Below the pieces are notes generated by a model, which was not told the origin of the DNA, searched no databases, and saw only the letters and a list, made by a program, of their open reading frames with translations. A DNA stretch of 42,372 nucleotides from Tubiluchus corallicola (Eukaryota > Priapulida > Priapulimorpha > Priapulimorphida > Tubiluchidae), in the NCBI GenBank assembly GCA_030141605.1, contig JAQGDQ010001405.1, forward strand, positions 1 to 42,372, written 5' to 3'. The translations under genes were made by a program, and so were the position numbers. Shown one piece after another: positions 31,450 through 41,462 of the stretch. The first letter of the stretch is position 1; each line of letters starts with the position of its first letter.

Positions 31450-31805
31450 GTGAATATTCCAGTAATAAGCAAATGAGAAATGCGGCAAGCAAAATTTAAA
31501 TTTTGTGAAAGACAATAGAAATAAATTATGATAATGCTGTGTAACAAAGTTAAACTATGCACAAATCAAGGTCTTCAAATTTAGATAATGCTGTCTATAA
31601 TAAACACAAACAGGCGCTGAAATTGAAAGGACAAACAAATACAAACGGTTTATTCATTGCGGGCAATGATTTACCTTGAGACGATAAGTGTATAGTAGAA
31701 ATGACACTAAGCAAAATGGCACAGGTAAAAACGGCACAGACGAAAGGACATAAATGAAAAAAATGGGGAAAAAGTCACACGACAAAATATGGGTTTAGGT
31801 TATTG
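30641..31805 (+). repeat. Dispersed repeat family B, copy 2
   Basis: Aligns with 19911-20815. It carries a 27-base tandem duplication (30769-30822, ATTGTGTTAGTTTGTGATG twice) and a different middle, in which an (AAT)n tract and about 220 unrelated bases separate the two matching halves. It ends at AAAGTCACACGACAAAATAT and GGTTATT, but here no (ATT)n tract follows. Confidence 0.83.
31351..31449. repeat. (AAT)n microsatellite
   Basis: Two runs of AAT separated by imperfect units. Frames across it read Ile or Leu repeats and are not genes. Confidence 0.95.
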
Positions 31806-32139
31806 TAAATGTTGGGAATAATTAATTTAATTATTTTTACCTGTGCATAATATGTTATATTTTATAACCATTTGTGTGTCTGGTAGTTTGTTTGTTTGTT
31901 TGCTGTTTTTATCGATGTGTTTGTTTGTTTGTTACCAAAATTACTTAAAAAATGCTTAATAGAGTTGCATGAAAGATTTTGGAGAAATTGTACATATTCT
32001 GCAGGATAACAAGGAAAAATATGCTGCCGGAAGAGGCAAACATGTTGAAACATGCGTTTTTTGTACATTTTTTTGCAAAACTTTCGAGAACGCCAAGTAG
32101 AAAAATATGTTCACGAAAGTCGACGCTGTACCAGTCTTT
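31806..32139. other. No gene
   Basis: Contains TTTGTTTGTTTG runs near 31889 and 31920. Minus-strand frames at 31862-32289 overlap each other and show no domain. Confidence 0.45.
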
Positions 32140-32276
32140 GGTACCATTGTTCCTACTTTTCCACTTGTGTCCTTTTTCCTCTGCAATTTTACTGTGACAT
32201 TTTTTGTGTGCTATTTTTAATCGTGCCACTTTTGTCTGTGCCATTTTTATCTGTGTCATTTTACCTTTCGCGTTAA
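32140..32276 (-). repeat. AAAATGGCACAG minisatellite, inverted
   Basis: Read on the minus strand, about eight 14-17 base units follow each other: AAAATGACACAGAT, AAAAATGGCACAGAC, AAAAGTGGCACGATT, AAAAATAGCACACA and so on. They are the same unit as at 20697 and 31700 but in the opposite orientation. Confidence 0.75.
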
Positions 32277-32430
32277 ATAATGAAATCAAGAAAACCGTTT
32301 AATAATTTTATGAGGGAACAATTTTAATAGCTCTTTCTTTTAATATGACAAGTGACACATTTGAGTTTAAGGCGCTTGTGCGAACTGCAAATGTAATCAG
32401 CAGTGAGTTGGTACAGTATTGTACGTGTGG

Positions 32431-32620
32431 CTTAAAGCAAAAGTCAAGTCTCTCGGGAAGTCGAGCTTATTTTAATATTTGGAAAAAATGTTAGAAAATT
32501 TCAGCAATAAAATTGTGATAAGCATCGTGATTAATTAGTAAAATCAATTTAATATTGTGATCACTTCACGCTTGGGTGCGCTCACTTTCTGAAAAATGAC
32601 GTCATCCGGTTTCCGTGTAC
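32431..32620 (-). repeat. Dispersed repeat family E, copy 2 (inverted)
   Basis: Reverse complement of 11208-11392. Shared blocks include CAAGTCTCTCGGGAAGT, ATGTTAGAAAATTTCAGCAA, TTGTGATAAGCA and AAAAATGACGTCATC. Confidence 0.75.
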
Positions 32621-32659
32621 CACTTTTCCCGCCAGGCGCAAAAATCATTAACAAATGAT

Positions 32660-33484
32660 GAGGATCAGCAAATTTTATTGTAATTTATAAATGCAACCAA
32701 ACTGATGTGCAATTTCATATTTGTAGTAGAATATTTAGAAGATGACCTCATTTATTGACGTAGTAACAGCTGGTTTTTAACAGATTCTTTGTGTTTTATA
32801 TTTCATACAATGTTTTTATTGTTTTTACGTATTTTCGTAGCTCTTTTAACTGTGCATGACATGTAATATTTCTTAGTTTTTAGTGTAATTTTCAACTTTT
32901 ACATGACATTTTTTCGTACTGAAATAAACTTTAGAAAATAAATAAATAAATTTATGCTCATTACTTCACAGTCAGAGTTGCATTCAGTTTATGCAGATTG
33001 TAATTAAATTTAGTTTATTAAAATCATTAGTTGTAAACAACTTAAAACATTTCAGATCTCTAGCGCAAAAACACAAGCTGTTATTTACATAGACAAAGCG
33101 TGTGGTGTGGAATTACCATGATCATGCGCAGTCTGCTCTGTGACGCCATCATAGCGTGTAGACAAAACGCGCTGTGTGGAATGACCTTGATCATGCGCAG
33201 TGTGCTCTGTTACCCGCCATCAAAGCGTGCAGACAAAACGCGCTGTGTGGTTACCGTGATCATGCGCAGTGTGCTCTGTGACGCCATCACAGCGTGTAGA
33301 CAAAACAAACTGAGTTTAATTACCGTGATCATGCGCAGTGCGCTCTGTGACGCCATCATCAAAGCGTGTAGACAAAACGTGCTGTGTGGAATTACCGTGA
33401 TCATGCGCAGTGTGCTCAATGACGCCATCATAGCGAGTAGAGAAAACGTGCTGTGTGGAAAATTCCGTGATCATGCAAAGCAAA
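32660..33484 (+). repeat. Dispersed repeat family A, copy 3, with satellite array
   Basis: Starts GGATCAGCAAATTTTATTG as in the other copies and continues through AAATTTATGCTCATTACTTC and ATTTCAGATCTCTAGCGC into the satellite. It lacks the roughly 200-base 5' block seen at 22062 and 36700, and the hairpin 3' end. The 5' end coincides with the edge of repeat E debris. Confidence 0.85.
33100..33484. repeat. 70-bp satellite array in repeat A copy 3, six units
   Basis: GATCATGC begins at 33120, 33189, 33258, 33327, 33399 and 33469, giving periods of 69, 69, 69, 72 and 70. Units contain GTGTGCTCTGTGACGCCATC and AAACGCGCTGTGTGGAATTA. Because 69 is divisible by three, a 159-codon frame runs through; it is a repeat artefact. 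Confidence 0.92.
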
Positions 33485-33958
33485 GGGAAAATAATCTCAC
33501 AGCAATAGTTTCGGGAAAATTTAGAATGTATAGTATTTTTCCAAATTCGTCGCAATGTCCAGTACTGTCATACGATTAATGGTACACGTTCGTCTCAAAT
33601 ATGGTGCAATGTTTTTTCCAAATGCTTATCTTTTAGCCGAAAGACTTAATAAACATGATAAGACAAACATTTCTTATAGGAATATCAGCTTAAAAGGACA
33701 TTTGGCTTGATACAAATTCTTCTCTCCTTGGAAAGAAGAGATAAGGAAACTATTTCAATTCACTAACAAAATCCGAAGCCTTGGCACTGAAGATTCTTCA
33801 CGTGTAGCTAAAGAGCCACAATTTATCGACAATATCTAGAGCAGCTCTTGTCTGGAATCTCTGAAGTACGCAGAGATGATGTGTCAGACGAAAATGAAAC
33901 GCACCTAATGGCAGCAACACCATTGAGGAAAAATTATCTTCGAAAGTAATTTTTGTAG
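33485..33958. other. Flank of BEL/Pao relic
   Basis: The minus-strand frame 33798-34055 may be decayed BEL/Pao coding downstream of RNase H, but no motif is readable. The rest shows nothing. Confidence 0.4.
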
Positions 33959-34356
33959 TTATTGGCCAGGACAGGGCGTAAAATAAGGCAAATGTATAAT
34001 AAACTTCATTTGCCAATAAAATCGATATTCGCAAGCATAAAAGATACAAGAACACGGCAGTTTACTCCTTGACACGAGTAAGTCTACACTAGTGTTTGTC
34101 TTAACGTATGCAACAGCTGCATAAGCAGCCTCACTGGAATCACAAAAGATGTGGAGTTCAGAATTTGTAGTCATAGGTACATGTCTCGGAAAGTTTATCC
34201 GGGATTCGTGTTGCTGAGTTTCTTCAATCAAGCGACTACTGGAAGAAAGTTCATCTTCCCAGTTAAGAGACTCTCTCCAGAATGACTGAAAGAGAACCCT
34301 AACACGTATGGTGATTGGAGAAATATATCCTAGTGGGTCAAAATCTTTGAGAGCTC
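33959..34356 (-). mobile_element. BEL/Pao polyprotein fragment, RT to RNase H
   Basis: On the minus strand one open frame reads KDFDPLGYISPITIRVRVLF, then WEDELSSSSRL, then ELHIFCDSSEAAYAAVAY. These are the Pao-type block after the RT (FDPLG-ISP-TI--K---Q) and the RNase H start with its first catalytic Asp (in FCDSSE). The frame decays after about 130 codons. Confidence 0.87.
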
Positions 34357-34526
34357 GGCAAGCATCTGATGCTTGGTAATTGGAGTTGTCCCTTTAAATA
34401 AGTGAACTTCTGCCCAGGCGCTAAATGCTCATGAGAATGGACAGTAGCATCAAACTGTTCCCAAAACGCCTGCCACCTAACTACAATGTGCAATTCCAAC
34501 TTCCACAGATATAAACAGTTCTGCAT
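34338..34526 (-). mobile_element. BEL/Pao gag (DUF1759) fragment
   Basis: The frame reads LELHIVVRWQAFWEQFDATV followed by HSHEHLAPGQKFTYLKGQL, the hallmark of the gag-side DUF1759 domain (consensus W--F---F---VH----L---QKF-YL---L). It runs directly into the RT/RNase H piece in another frame, so about 2 kb normally lying between them (protease and most of RT) is missing. Confidence 0.83.
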
Positions 34527-34596
34527 TTTGAACGGACTGCATTATAGTTACATCTGAAATACGACTAAACAATTTCACACATTTGTTCAAGATCTT

Positions 34597-34848
34597 GTGA
34601 TCATGATCTTGGAGAAACAGACACGTCAGTACGTCAGTTCGGTCAACAACTATGTGGATGCTATTTCAAGGGGATTAGAAACACAGAGCTTATTGGCATC
34701 AAAAAACCTGGGTAAGCGGTCCATAATTTTTGCGCAAAGAGGAAACATGTTGGGCATTTCCAACCAACCAGACAAGCTGATAGATGTCAAAGAAGTTAAA
34801 AAATCCATTACGGCTCATGCAGTGGAAGTCATATCAAAAGTGACCTGA
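34597..34848 (+). other. Unidentified 83-codon open frame
   Basis: Begins MIMILEKQTRQYVSSVNNYV and ends VEVISKVT. Composition is balanced rather than low-complexity and it looks more protein-like than most frames here. I recognise no family. It lies just upstream (in BEL/Pao orientation) of the gag fragment but on the opposite strand. It may be an exon fragment or chance. Confidence 0.3.
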
Positions 34849-35462
34849 CCGATCTTCAGCATGCGCAATATCAAGACCGCCATGCCATCTTGGAGTTCGA
34901 CCCCCTGAGTCGAATTCAGTCCACATATAATATTTTCATGTATGTTATTATACCTGTAAATGTGTGTAACTTGTGCAATAAAGTTTATATATACATATAC
35001 ATATATTTATCAAGTGTAGTAGAGCCAAGATGTAAATTCATTTCTTGTTATTCACTGTCATTTTATTATTAATTGCTTTGTTTCCTTTTCAAGCTCAAAT
35101 TAGTTTGTCATTCTTTTGCTATGATTTTTATTACAGATAAGCTGTACTAAAGCTTCTCAAAACGTTTATTTTTTTACTTTGGGCACCACGAGCAGTGCAA
35201 GTACAAAATTGAAATTAATATCAAGCTTATAGTCATAAAGCTTTAACTGGGGTTCAAACTACTCCCTATCCCAGATGTCTGCCCTGCAAGTTTGATGACA
35301 CTAGCTACAGTTACAATGTTATGAAATTCTTCATTGTCGTATCAGAGAAACAAATGTTACTGGAATAACTTATGGAAACAACAAGGAGATTACCACAAAT
35401 AATTCAATCAGTTGTACTGTGACATAGAGAATTAATATTGGAGATTTACTGAGATTTATTGT
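34849..35462. other. No gene
   Basis: Contains a short TATATACATATACATATAT run near 34985-35008. Nothing else supported. Confidence 0.5.
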
Positions 35463-36113
35463 TTATGGTACTTGATCAAGAGCAGTTTTCATGACCTCAA
35501 AAATTAGGTCGTCAAAGAACTCATGTTTAAGCGCCATCCAAGCAGTCGCACCATATAAAATAATAGGTAATACCAGTGCTTTAAGCAGTGCGATTACTGT
35601 CATCAAACTAAAATAAGATTTTCGTCGAATTGTCATCCACCTGTTCAAAGCATCTTTCTAACATTATTAATGTGTTTACTGAATGTTAATGAGTTATCTA
35701 TGGTAGCTCCGAAAATTTTTAACGTATTTTATGTCAACATTTCCAATTTTTTATTTATCTGTCAATTTATCCATAGAAAAAGGAATAACTTCCGTTTTAC
35801 CAGGTGAACAGTTTAAAATTAAACGCCAAAGATGACACCAGTTATAGAGCAGATTACAGGTTTGAGCTAGCCTAATTGTTTCTGTGGCACTCTCAATAGT
35901 TATATAAAGAGTACCATCATCAGCATACTTAAAACAGTCAACACTGTCAACTCTAGCAATATCAGGAAACATATCTGCAATATAAAAAATAAGCAATAAA
36001 GGGGAGATGATTACGGAGCCTTGTGGCAATCTTGTAACAGGAAACTGGTGAGCAGTTAAAGGACCGCCGGACAAATGATCACAGGTAAAATGACTACCAA
36101 ACAAAAGGACCAC
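35463..36113 (-). mobile_element. LINE reverse transcriptase fragment with YADD
   Basis: The minus strand reads RLPQGSVIISPLLLIFYIAD, then FKYADDGTLYI (35916-35928 encode YADD, the catalytic loop). In shifted frames it continues with GATIDNSLTFSKHINNVRK and ALVLPIILYGATAW. The order matches RT motifs 4-5 and the thumb of non-LTR retrotransposons. At least two frameshifts and a stop break it. Confidence 0.9.
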
Positions 36114-36699
36114 CAGTTAACATCACAATCAAAGAACCGCTTTCAGCACTTTGAAAATCTTCAAATGACCACCTTTGGGGAGGATAGGTGAGGACACTTG
36201 TCAAAGGACCACCAGTGGACCAACACTTCCTATCCGATTTTTCAAAATGCTCATGGGTCAACAAAGTACCACTGTGACGCTCAGGCTAATTATAGGCCAG
36301 GTTATACAACTAGTTCCTAAATTGTTATTAATTATTTTCGCTTTTAATAAAAAAAGTTAAGCTAAACTGTTTTTGATATGACGCTAGATGTTATCCTGCT
36401 TTGAAATCAGAATTTACCTGTATGTTCAATGTCACCGTTTTATGCATTACTATATGTGATTGAAGCCACGCAGACGAAATTTCTGGCATTTGAGTACGCC
36501 CAGGTATTCCATTCTAAACTGACGAGCTGTGCAGACGTGCTCGTGTGGTAACGATGGTCTAGTAGTAATAGTGCTTGCCGAAAAGAAATATGTCAACACA
36601 GCTGTGACATAGCTGCTTGCGTTTTATAATTTAAAGGCATTGCTAGTAATTGCTACTGCAATTATATTCACTACTAGATAAGACACAAGCTTTCTCTAC
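36114..36699. other. Spacer with AAAGGACCACC motifs
   Basis: GGACCACCAG or GGACCGCCGG occurs several times between 36061 and 36215, a weak local repeat. AAAAGAAATATGTCAACACAG at 36580 is echoed at 37812, after the next satellite array. No gene. Confidence 0.5.
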
Positions 36700-37837
36700 T
36701 ATAATAATATAGCAGCTTCATAATCTTATTAAGAATGAGAGTGAAGAATTATTGAAATATTAACCCTTATGGAAGCAAAAATTGCACAAATCATACCATT
36801 CTAGTGAACAATATTACAAACATGTGTAGAAATAAGATAAAACACTTTAATGTACTGCAGCATCCTATGCCTAGTTTAACAACAAAAATGATTGGATCAG
36901 CAAATTTTATTGTAAATTATAAATGCAACCAAACTGATGTGCAATTTTTTATTTATAGTAGAATATTTAGAAGATGGCATAAGTTATTGATGTAGTAACT
37001 GCTGGTTTTTAACTGATTTTTGTGTTTTATATTTCATATAATGTTTTTATTATTTTTTACGCACTTTCGTAGCTCTTTTAACTGTGCGTGGCGTGTAATA
37101 TTTCTTAGTTTTTTGGGTAATTTTTAACTTTTATATGACATTTTTCCGTACTGAAATAAACTTTAGAAAATAAATAAATAAATTTATGCGCATTACTTCC
37201 CAGTCAGAGAAGCATTCAAGTTATGCAGATTGTAATTAAATTCAGTATATTAAAATCATTAGTTGTAAACAATTTAAAACATTTCAGATCTCTAGCGCAT
37301 TAACACAAGCTGTTATTTACATAGCAAAGTTTTGCGCAAATTCGCGCAAAAGAATTCCGCATAAACCGTGATACTATCAAAGTGTGTAGACAAAAGGCGT
37401 TGTGTGGAAGTTCCGTGATCATGCGCAGTGTGCTCTGTGACGCCATCATAGCATGTAGACAAAACGCGGTGTGTGGAAGTTCCGTGATCATGCGCAGTGC
37501 GCTCTGTGACCCGCCATCATAGCATGTAGAAAAAACGCGGTGTGTGGAATTACTGTGATCATGCGCAGTGTGCTCTGTGATCCGCCATCATAGCGTGTAG
37601 ACAAAACGCGCTGTGTGGAATGACCATGATCATGCGCAGTGTGCTCTGTGATCCGCCATCATAGCGAGTAGAGAAAACGTGCTGTGTGGAATTACCATGA
37701 TCATGCGCAGTGTGCTCTGTGACGCCATTATAGCGTGTAGCAAAACGCGCTGTGTGGAATGACCATGATCATGTGCAGTGTGCTCTGTGACCCACCATCA
37801 TAGCGTGTAGAAAAGAAATATGTCAACATAGTTATGA
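36700..37837 (+). repeat. Dispersed repeat family A, copy 4 (longest)
   Basis: Contains the 5' block (ATAATCTTATTAAGAATGAG), the AATTATAAATGCAACCAAAC core, an AAATAAATAAATAAATTTATG stretch and a six-unit satellite array. The hairpin 3' end seen in copies 1 and 2 is absent. Confidence 0.87.
37395..37815. repeat. 70-bp satellite array in repeat A copy 4, six units
   Basis: GATCATG starts at 37417, 37486, 37557, 37628, 37699 and 37767; periods are 69, 71, 71, 71 and 68. The length difference comes mainly from GTGACGCC versus GTGATCCGCC/GTGACCCGCC. Confidence 0.92.
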
Positions 37838-38284
37838 CAAAGATGATAGCTGCTTGCTGACAATGATACTTACCTGTTGCTGATGATATTTTCCTCACAC
37901 TTATGATACTTAACCAGTTAGAGATCATACTTACCAGTTGTCGATGATATCTGCAGCTGATGAACTTACCTGTATTTTACTGATGTTGATGATTGCACTG
38001 TTGGAGCTTCCATGCTGTGATTACGAAATTGGTGACCCTTACCTCATGACGAGTACAGGAGTTCAAATGCTACTCTACCTTGACGTCATATAAGTGGGGG
38101 CGAGGACGTCATCTGGAGTCGTCATAGTTTAGAGACGTCGTTCACATAATCGGATGCGTGAAGAGGTAATGAGGTCAACCGTTCTATGGTGCACCATTTC
38201 TCGACGAACCCCCCTGGTGAGGAGTCAGAGAGATGACGCTGGATGGAGAAAAGTCGCTTGGTGATGCCGAGACAAGACTGGTGA
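37838..38284. other. Unclassified repeat-like stretch
   Basis: GATGATA-CTTACC motifs recur between 37849 and 38000. AAATTGGTGACCCTTACC at 38027-38044 resembles the primer-binding neighbourhood of Mag/gypsy-type LTR elements (ATTGGTGACCC), and the following 240 bases are GC-richer than the flanks. No LTR pair could be defined. Low confidence. Confidence 0.3.
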
Positions 38285-38870
38285 AAAACGTCACGTTGTT
38301 CATTTTTTTATCTTAACTTGCTTAATTTCTTTTACTAATATTTTCCTTACAATGAATTCGAGATGCTCATTAAATTGCTATTATTGTTTTATTAATTCAG
38401 TAGTTTTTCTCCAGTGTTTTCAATCAAGTGTTTTATTCTTTACCCAAGGATTCCGCTCAAGTCACAGACCACCTATCAGCAACAGCGATAATTACTTAAG
38501 ATCGTCCCAGCCACCCTTAATATTCCTAAAATGGGCCGTCGGAACCTGAGAAAACTGTTGAGAAAACAACTATACAGCAACTTTAAGAACTTTAATGAAA
38601 GTACCCATGTTAGAAAATCAGCGAAACTGATCACTCTTTATTATTATTATTATTATTGCTATTTCTATTTCTATTAATTTCTTTATTATATCTTTTATGT
38701 ATTTTAAGTCTGAAATAAAAGTGTGAAATGAAATGAATTTGGATTTTTCCGTGTCTCTGGACGTGCGTTTGCATTTACCTGGTTGCTGCTTGCCGTGAAC
38801 TGAACTCAATGATGCACGTCGTTCACACGTGACGATGGTAAGACTGCGCGACTATTAAGCTGTTCTCATT
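38285..38870 (+). repeat. Dispersed repeat family C, copy 2
   Basis: Matches 21640-22000, but contains about 40 extra bases (near 38460-38510). It then continues into GTGAACTGAACTCAATGATG, the block also found at 20955. The TTAATAAACGTTTGTCAAAAG end reappears at 38977, past an unrelated insertion. Confidence 0.8.
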
Positions 38871-39080
38871 ATTAGCTTAGTGCTGCTATCTGTTGAGGGC
38901 AAAAACAAACTCTAAGCAGCTAACATTTATTCTGTATTATAACAGCGTTTTTTTACAAGTTTTTTTTTTGTAAAAGTTAATAAACGTTTGTCAAAAGCTT
39001 GAAAAATTGATGATTGATAAATCTATTTATGTCCACATACAAAACTGCATATTAAAAGCAGATAATACAAAAAAATCAGA
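38871..39080. other. Spacer with the detached C tail
   Basis: TTTTTTTTTGTAAAAGTTAA followed by TAAACGTTTGTCAAAAGCTTG (38963-39002) matches the end of repeat C copy 1 (22012-22051). The remainder is AT-rich lead-in to the 29-bp array. Confidence 0.55.
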
Positions 39081-40396
39081 ACTTAATATACACAGTAGCG
39101 TCCTGCAGTACTTAATATACACAGTAGCGTCATGCAGTTCTTAATATACGCAGTAGCGTCATGCAGTACTTAATATACACAGTAGCGTCCAGCAGTACTT
39201 AATATACACAGTAGCGTCATGCAGTACTTAATATACACAGTAGCGTCCTGCGGTACTTAATATACACAGTAGCGTCATGCAGTTCTAAATATACGCAGTA
39301 GCGTCATGCAGTACTTAATATACACAGTAGCGTCCTGCAGTACTTAATATACACAGTAGCGTCATGCAGTACTTAACATACACAGTAGCGTCCAGCAGTA
39401 CTTAATATACAAAGTAGCGTCATGCAGTACTTAATATACACAGTAGCGTCATGCAGTACTTAATATACACAGTAGCGTCATGCAGTTCTTAATATACACA
39501 GTAGCGTCTTGCAGTACTTAATATACACAGTAGCGTCATGCAGTTCTTAATATACACAGTAGCGTCTTGCAGTACTTAATATACACAGTAGCGTCATGCA
39601 GTACTTAACATACACAGTAGCGTCATGCAGCACTTAATATACACAGTAGCGTCCAGCAGTACTTAACATACACAGTAGCGTCCTGCAGTACTTAATATAC
39701 ACAGTAGCGTCATGCAGTACTTAACACACACAGTAGCGTCCAGCAGTACTTAATATACACAGTAGCGTCATGCAGTACTTAATATACATAGTAGCGTCAT
39801 GCAGTTCTTAATATACATAGTAGCGTCCAGCAGTACTTAATATACACAGTAGCGTCCAGCAGTACTTAATATACATAGTAGCGTCATGCAGTTCTTAATA
39901 TACATAGTAGCGTCCAGCAGTACTTAACATACACAGTAGCGTCATGCAGTACTTAATATACACAGTAGCGTCATGCAGTACTTAATATACACAGTAGCGT
40001 CATGCAGTACTTAATATACACAGTAGCGTCATGCAGTACTTAATATACACAGTAGCGTCATGCAGTACTTAATATACACAGTAGCGTCATGCAGTACTTA
40101 ATATACACAGTAGCGTCATGCAGTACTTAATATACACAGTAGCGTCATGCAGTACTTAATATACACAGTAGCGTCATGCAGTACTTAATATACACAGTAG
40201 CGTCATGCAGTACTTAATATACACAGTAGCGTCATGCAGTACTTAATATACACAGTAGCGTCATGCAGTACTTAATATACACAGTAGCGTCATGCAGTAC
40301 TTAATATACACAGTAGCGTCATGCAGTACTTAATATACACAGTAGCGTCATGCAGTACTTAATATACACAGTAGCGTCATGCAGTACTTAATATAC
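39081..40396. repeat. 29-bp satellite, 45 full copies plus 11 bases
   Basis: Units start ACTTAATATACACAG and end GCAGT, with the first at 39081 and the last partial one at 40386; 1305 bases is exactly 45 x 29, so there is no net indel. Variation is confined to a few positions: A or T at base 1, T or C at base 7, C, G, A or T at base 12, and ATG, CTG, TTG or CAG in the three bases before CAGT. Units 31-45 (39951-40385) are identical to the consensus; units 1-30 are mixed. Blocks of units repeat: 1-3 match 6-8, 14-15 match 16-17, and 25-26 match 28-29. Confidence 0.98.
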
Positions 40397-40504
40397 TATT
40401 CATGTTACAATTTCTATGTATTCTTGAGCAGCAAGGACAGTCACATCAATACCACTTTCTGAAATTGCAATTTCGGATTTTTTTACATATACTTTGGTCT
40501 GTTA
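40397..40504. other. Right flank of the satellite
   Basis: No feature. Confidence 0.5.
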
Positions 40505-40640
40505 GATATCGACACGCGTAGCAGTGTGGGCAATACTTATCAACCAGGGTTCTATGTTCAAATCCCACTTAATCGGTAATTTTTTGCTTGAATGGGGCTC
40601 TCTGGTTGGCTTCATACGTCTGCTTAGCGCTAATAGGAAT
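40505..40640 (+). mobile_element. tRNA-derived SINE-like sequence
   Basis: GTAGCAGTGTGGGC (40519-40532) resembles a tRNA A box. GTTCAAATCCC (40556-40566) is a near-perfect B box, 37 bases further on. The region between does not make a proper cloverleaf, so a SINE head or tRNA pseudogene is likely. The 3' end is not defined. Confidence 0.6.
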
Positions 40641-41462
40641 TTTCATTGTTTCGAAATGCGCATGCGCAGTTGCTGTAGTTGTAAGTGAACCCAGCGCGTC
40701 TTACTTAATTACAACAGTCACGTGATATTATGCACATAACTACATGTAGGTGAAACGGATGAACAACATGTTTATCTTTATAATTATTACACGTTTATAG
40801 TTTTAAGCTAATATGCTATTCTTTGCTAGCGAACACAACTAGCAAAATAATAGCAGCAAACCACTTTAAATGAAATAAATGAAGCAAAAATTAACACAAA
40901 AAACTATTACTACGCGTTTCAATAGCACAAGCTGCAAGACGTTGTCAAGTTTTAAAAATGTGTTGTTTGGTTCACATAATGCTGTTAGGTTCACTTAACC
41001 TTTTGACGATCATCATCAATCGCTGGAAGTCCAAAAACTGCTAGTTAGAGTTTCACGGTCACGGATATAAATGGTGTAACATCCATCCCTACACATTTAG
41101 GCACAAGATCATTCGCCTTCTTCTTTTTCTCCTTCTTCTTCTTCTTCGAACAAGTTCACAACATCTGACATATTTTGCTTTAATTTTTATTTCATTGATC
41201 TCTTGCCGTAGTTATCTTAGCCACAGTACATAAATATAAAGATGTCTCAACATATAAAGAAACAAATAATAATAATGACAACAACAATAATAAAATAGCA
41301 TGTTTGCAGCAAATACTGAGAATTTTTTTTAAATTAGCCCATCATTCGTGAACATTGTCACATATAAGTAAATTATTCCAGTTTGCTGTTCATATATCAC
41401 TGAGAAAAGCGTTTTCATCAAAATTCTTATAGCAACAAAAAGTTCTGATAATCAGCTTATGT
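40641..41462. other. No gene; short CTT tract
   Basis: CTTCTTCTTTTTCTCCTTCT at 41117 is a small microsatellite, and an interrupted AAT/AAC run lies near 41267-41295. GCGCATGCGCAG at 40657 is a short palindromic GC patch. No coding region is supported. Confidence 0.5.

Noticed and set aside
31945-32289. 114-codon Lys-rich frame
   Set aside because: Its first third is the inverted AAAATGGCAC minisatellite, and competing frames overlap the rest.
33100-33579. 159-codon open frame with a 23-residue repeat
   Set aside because: It follows the 69-base satellite period, which is divisible by three; a 72-base and a 70-base unit break any common reading, and the same array elsewhere is not open.
38016-38284. 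LTR retrotransposon leader after an LTR
   Set aside because: Only a short ATTGGTGACCC resemblance; no LTR pair, polypurine tract or coding was found.
39081-40396. CRISPR array
   Set aside because: Units are head-to-tail with no unique spacers, the DNA is animal, and there are no cas genes.
40519-40590. Genuine tRNA gene
   Set aside because: The B box is good, but no cloverleaf can be drawn around it.
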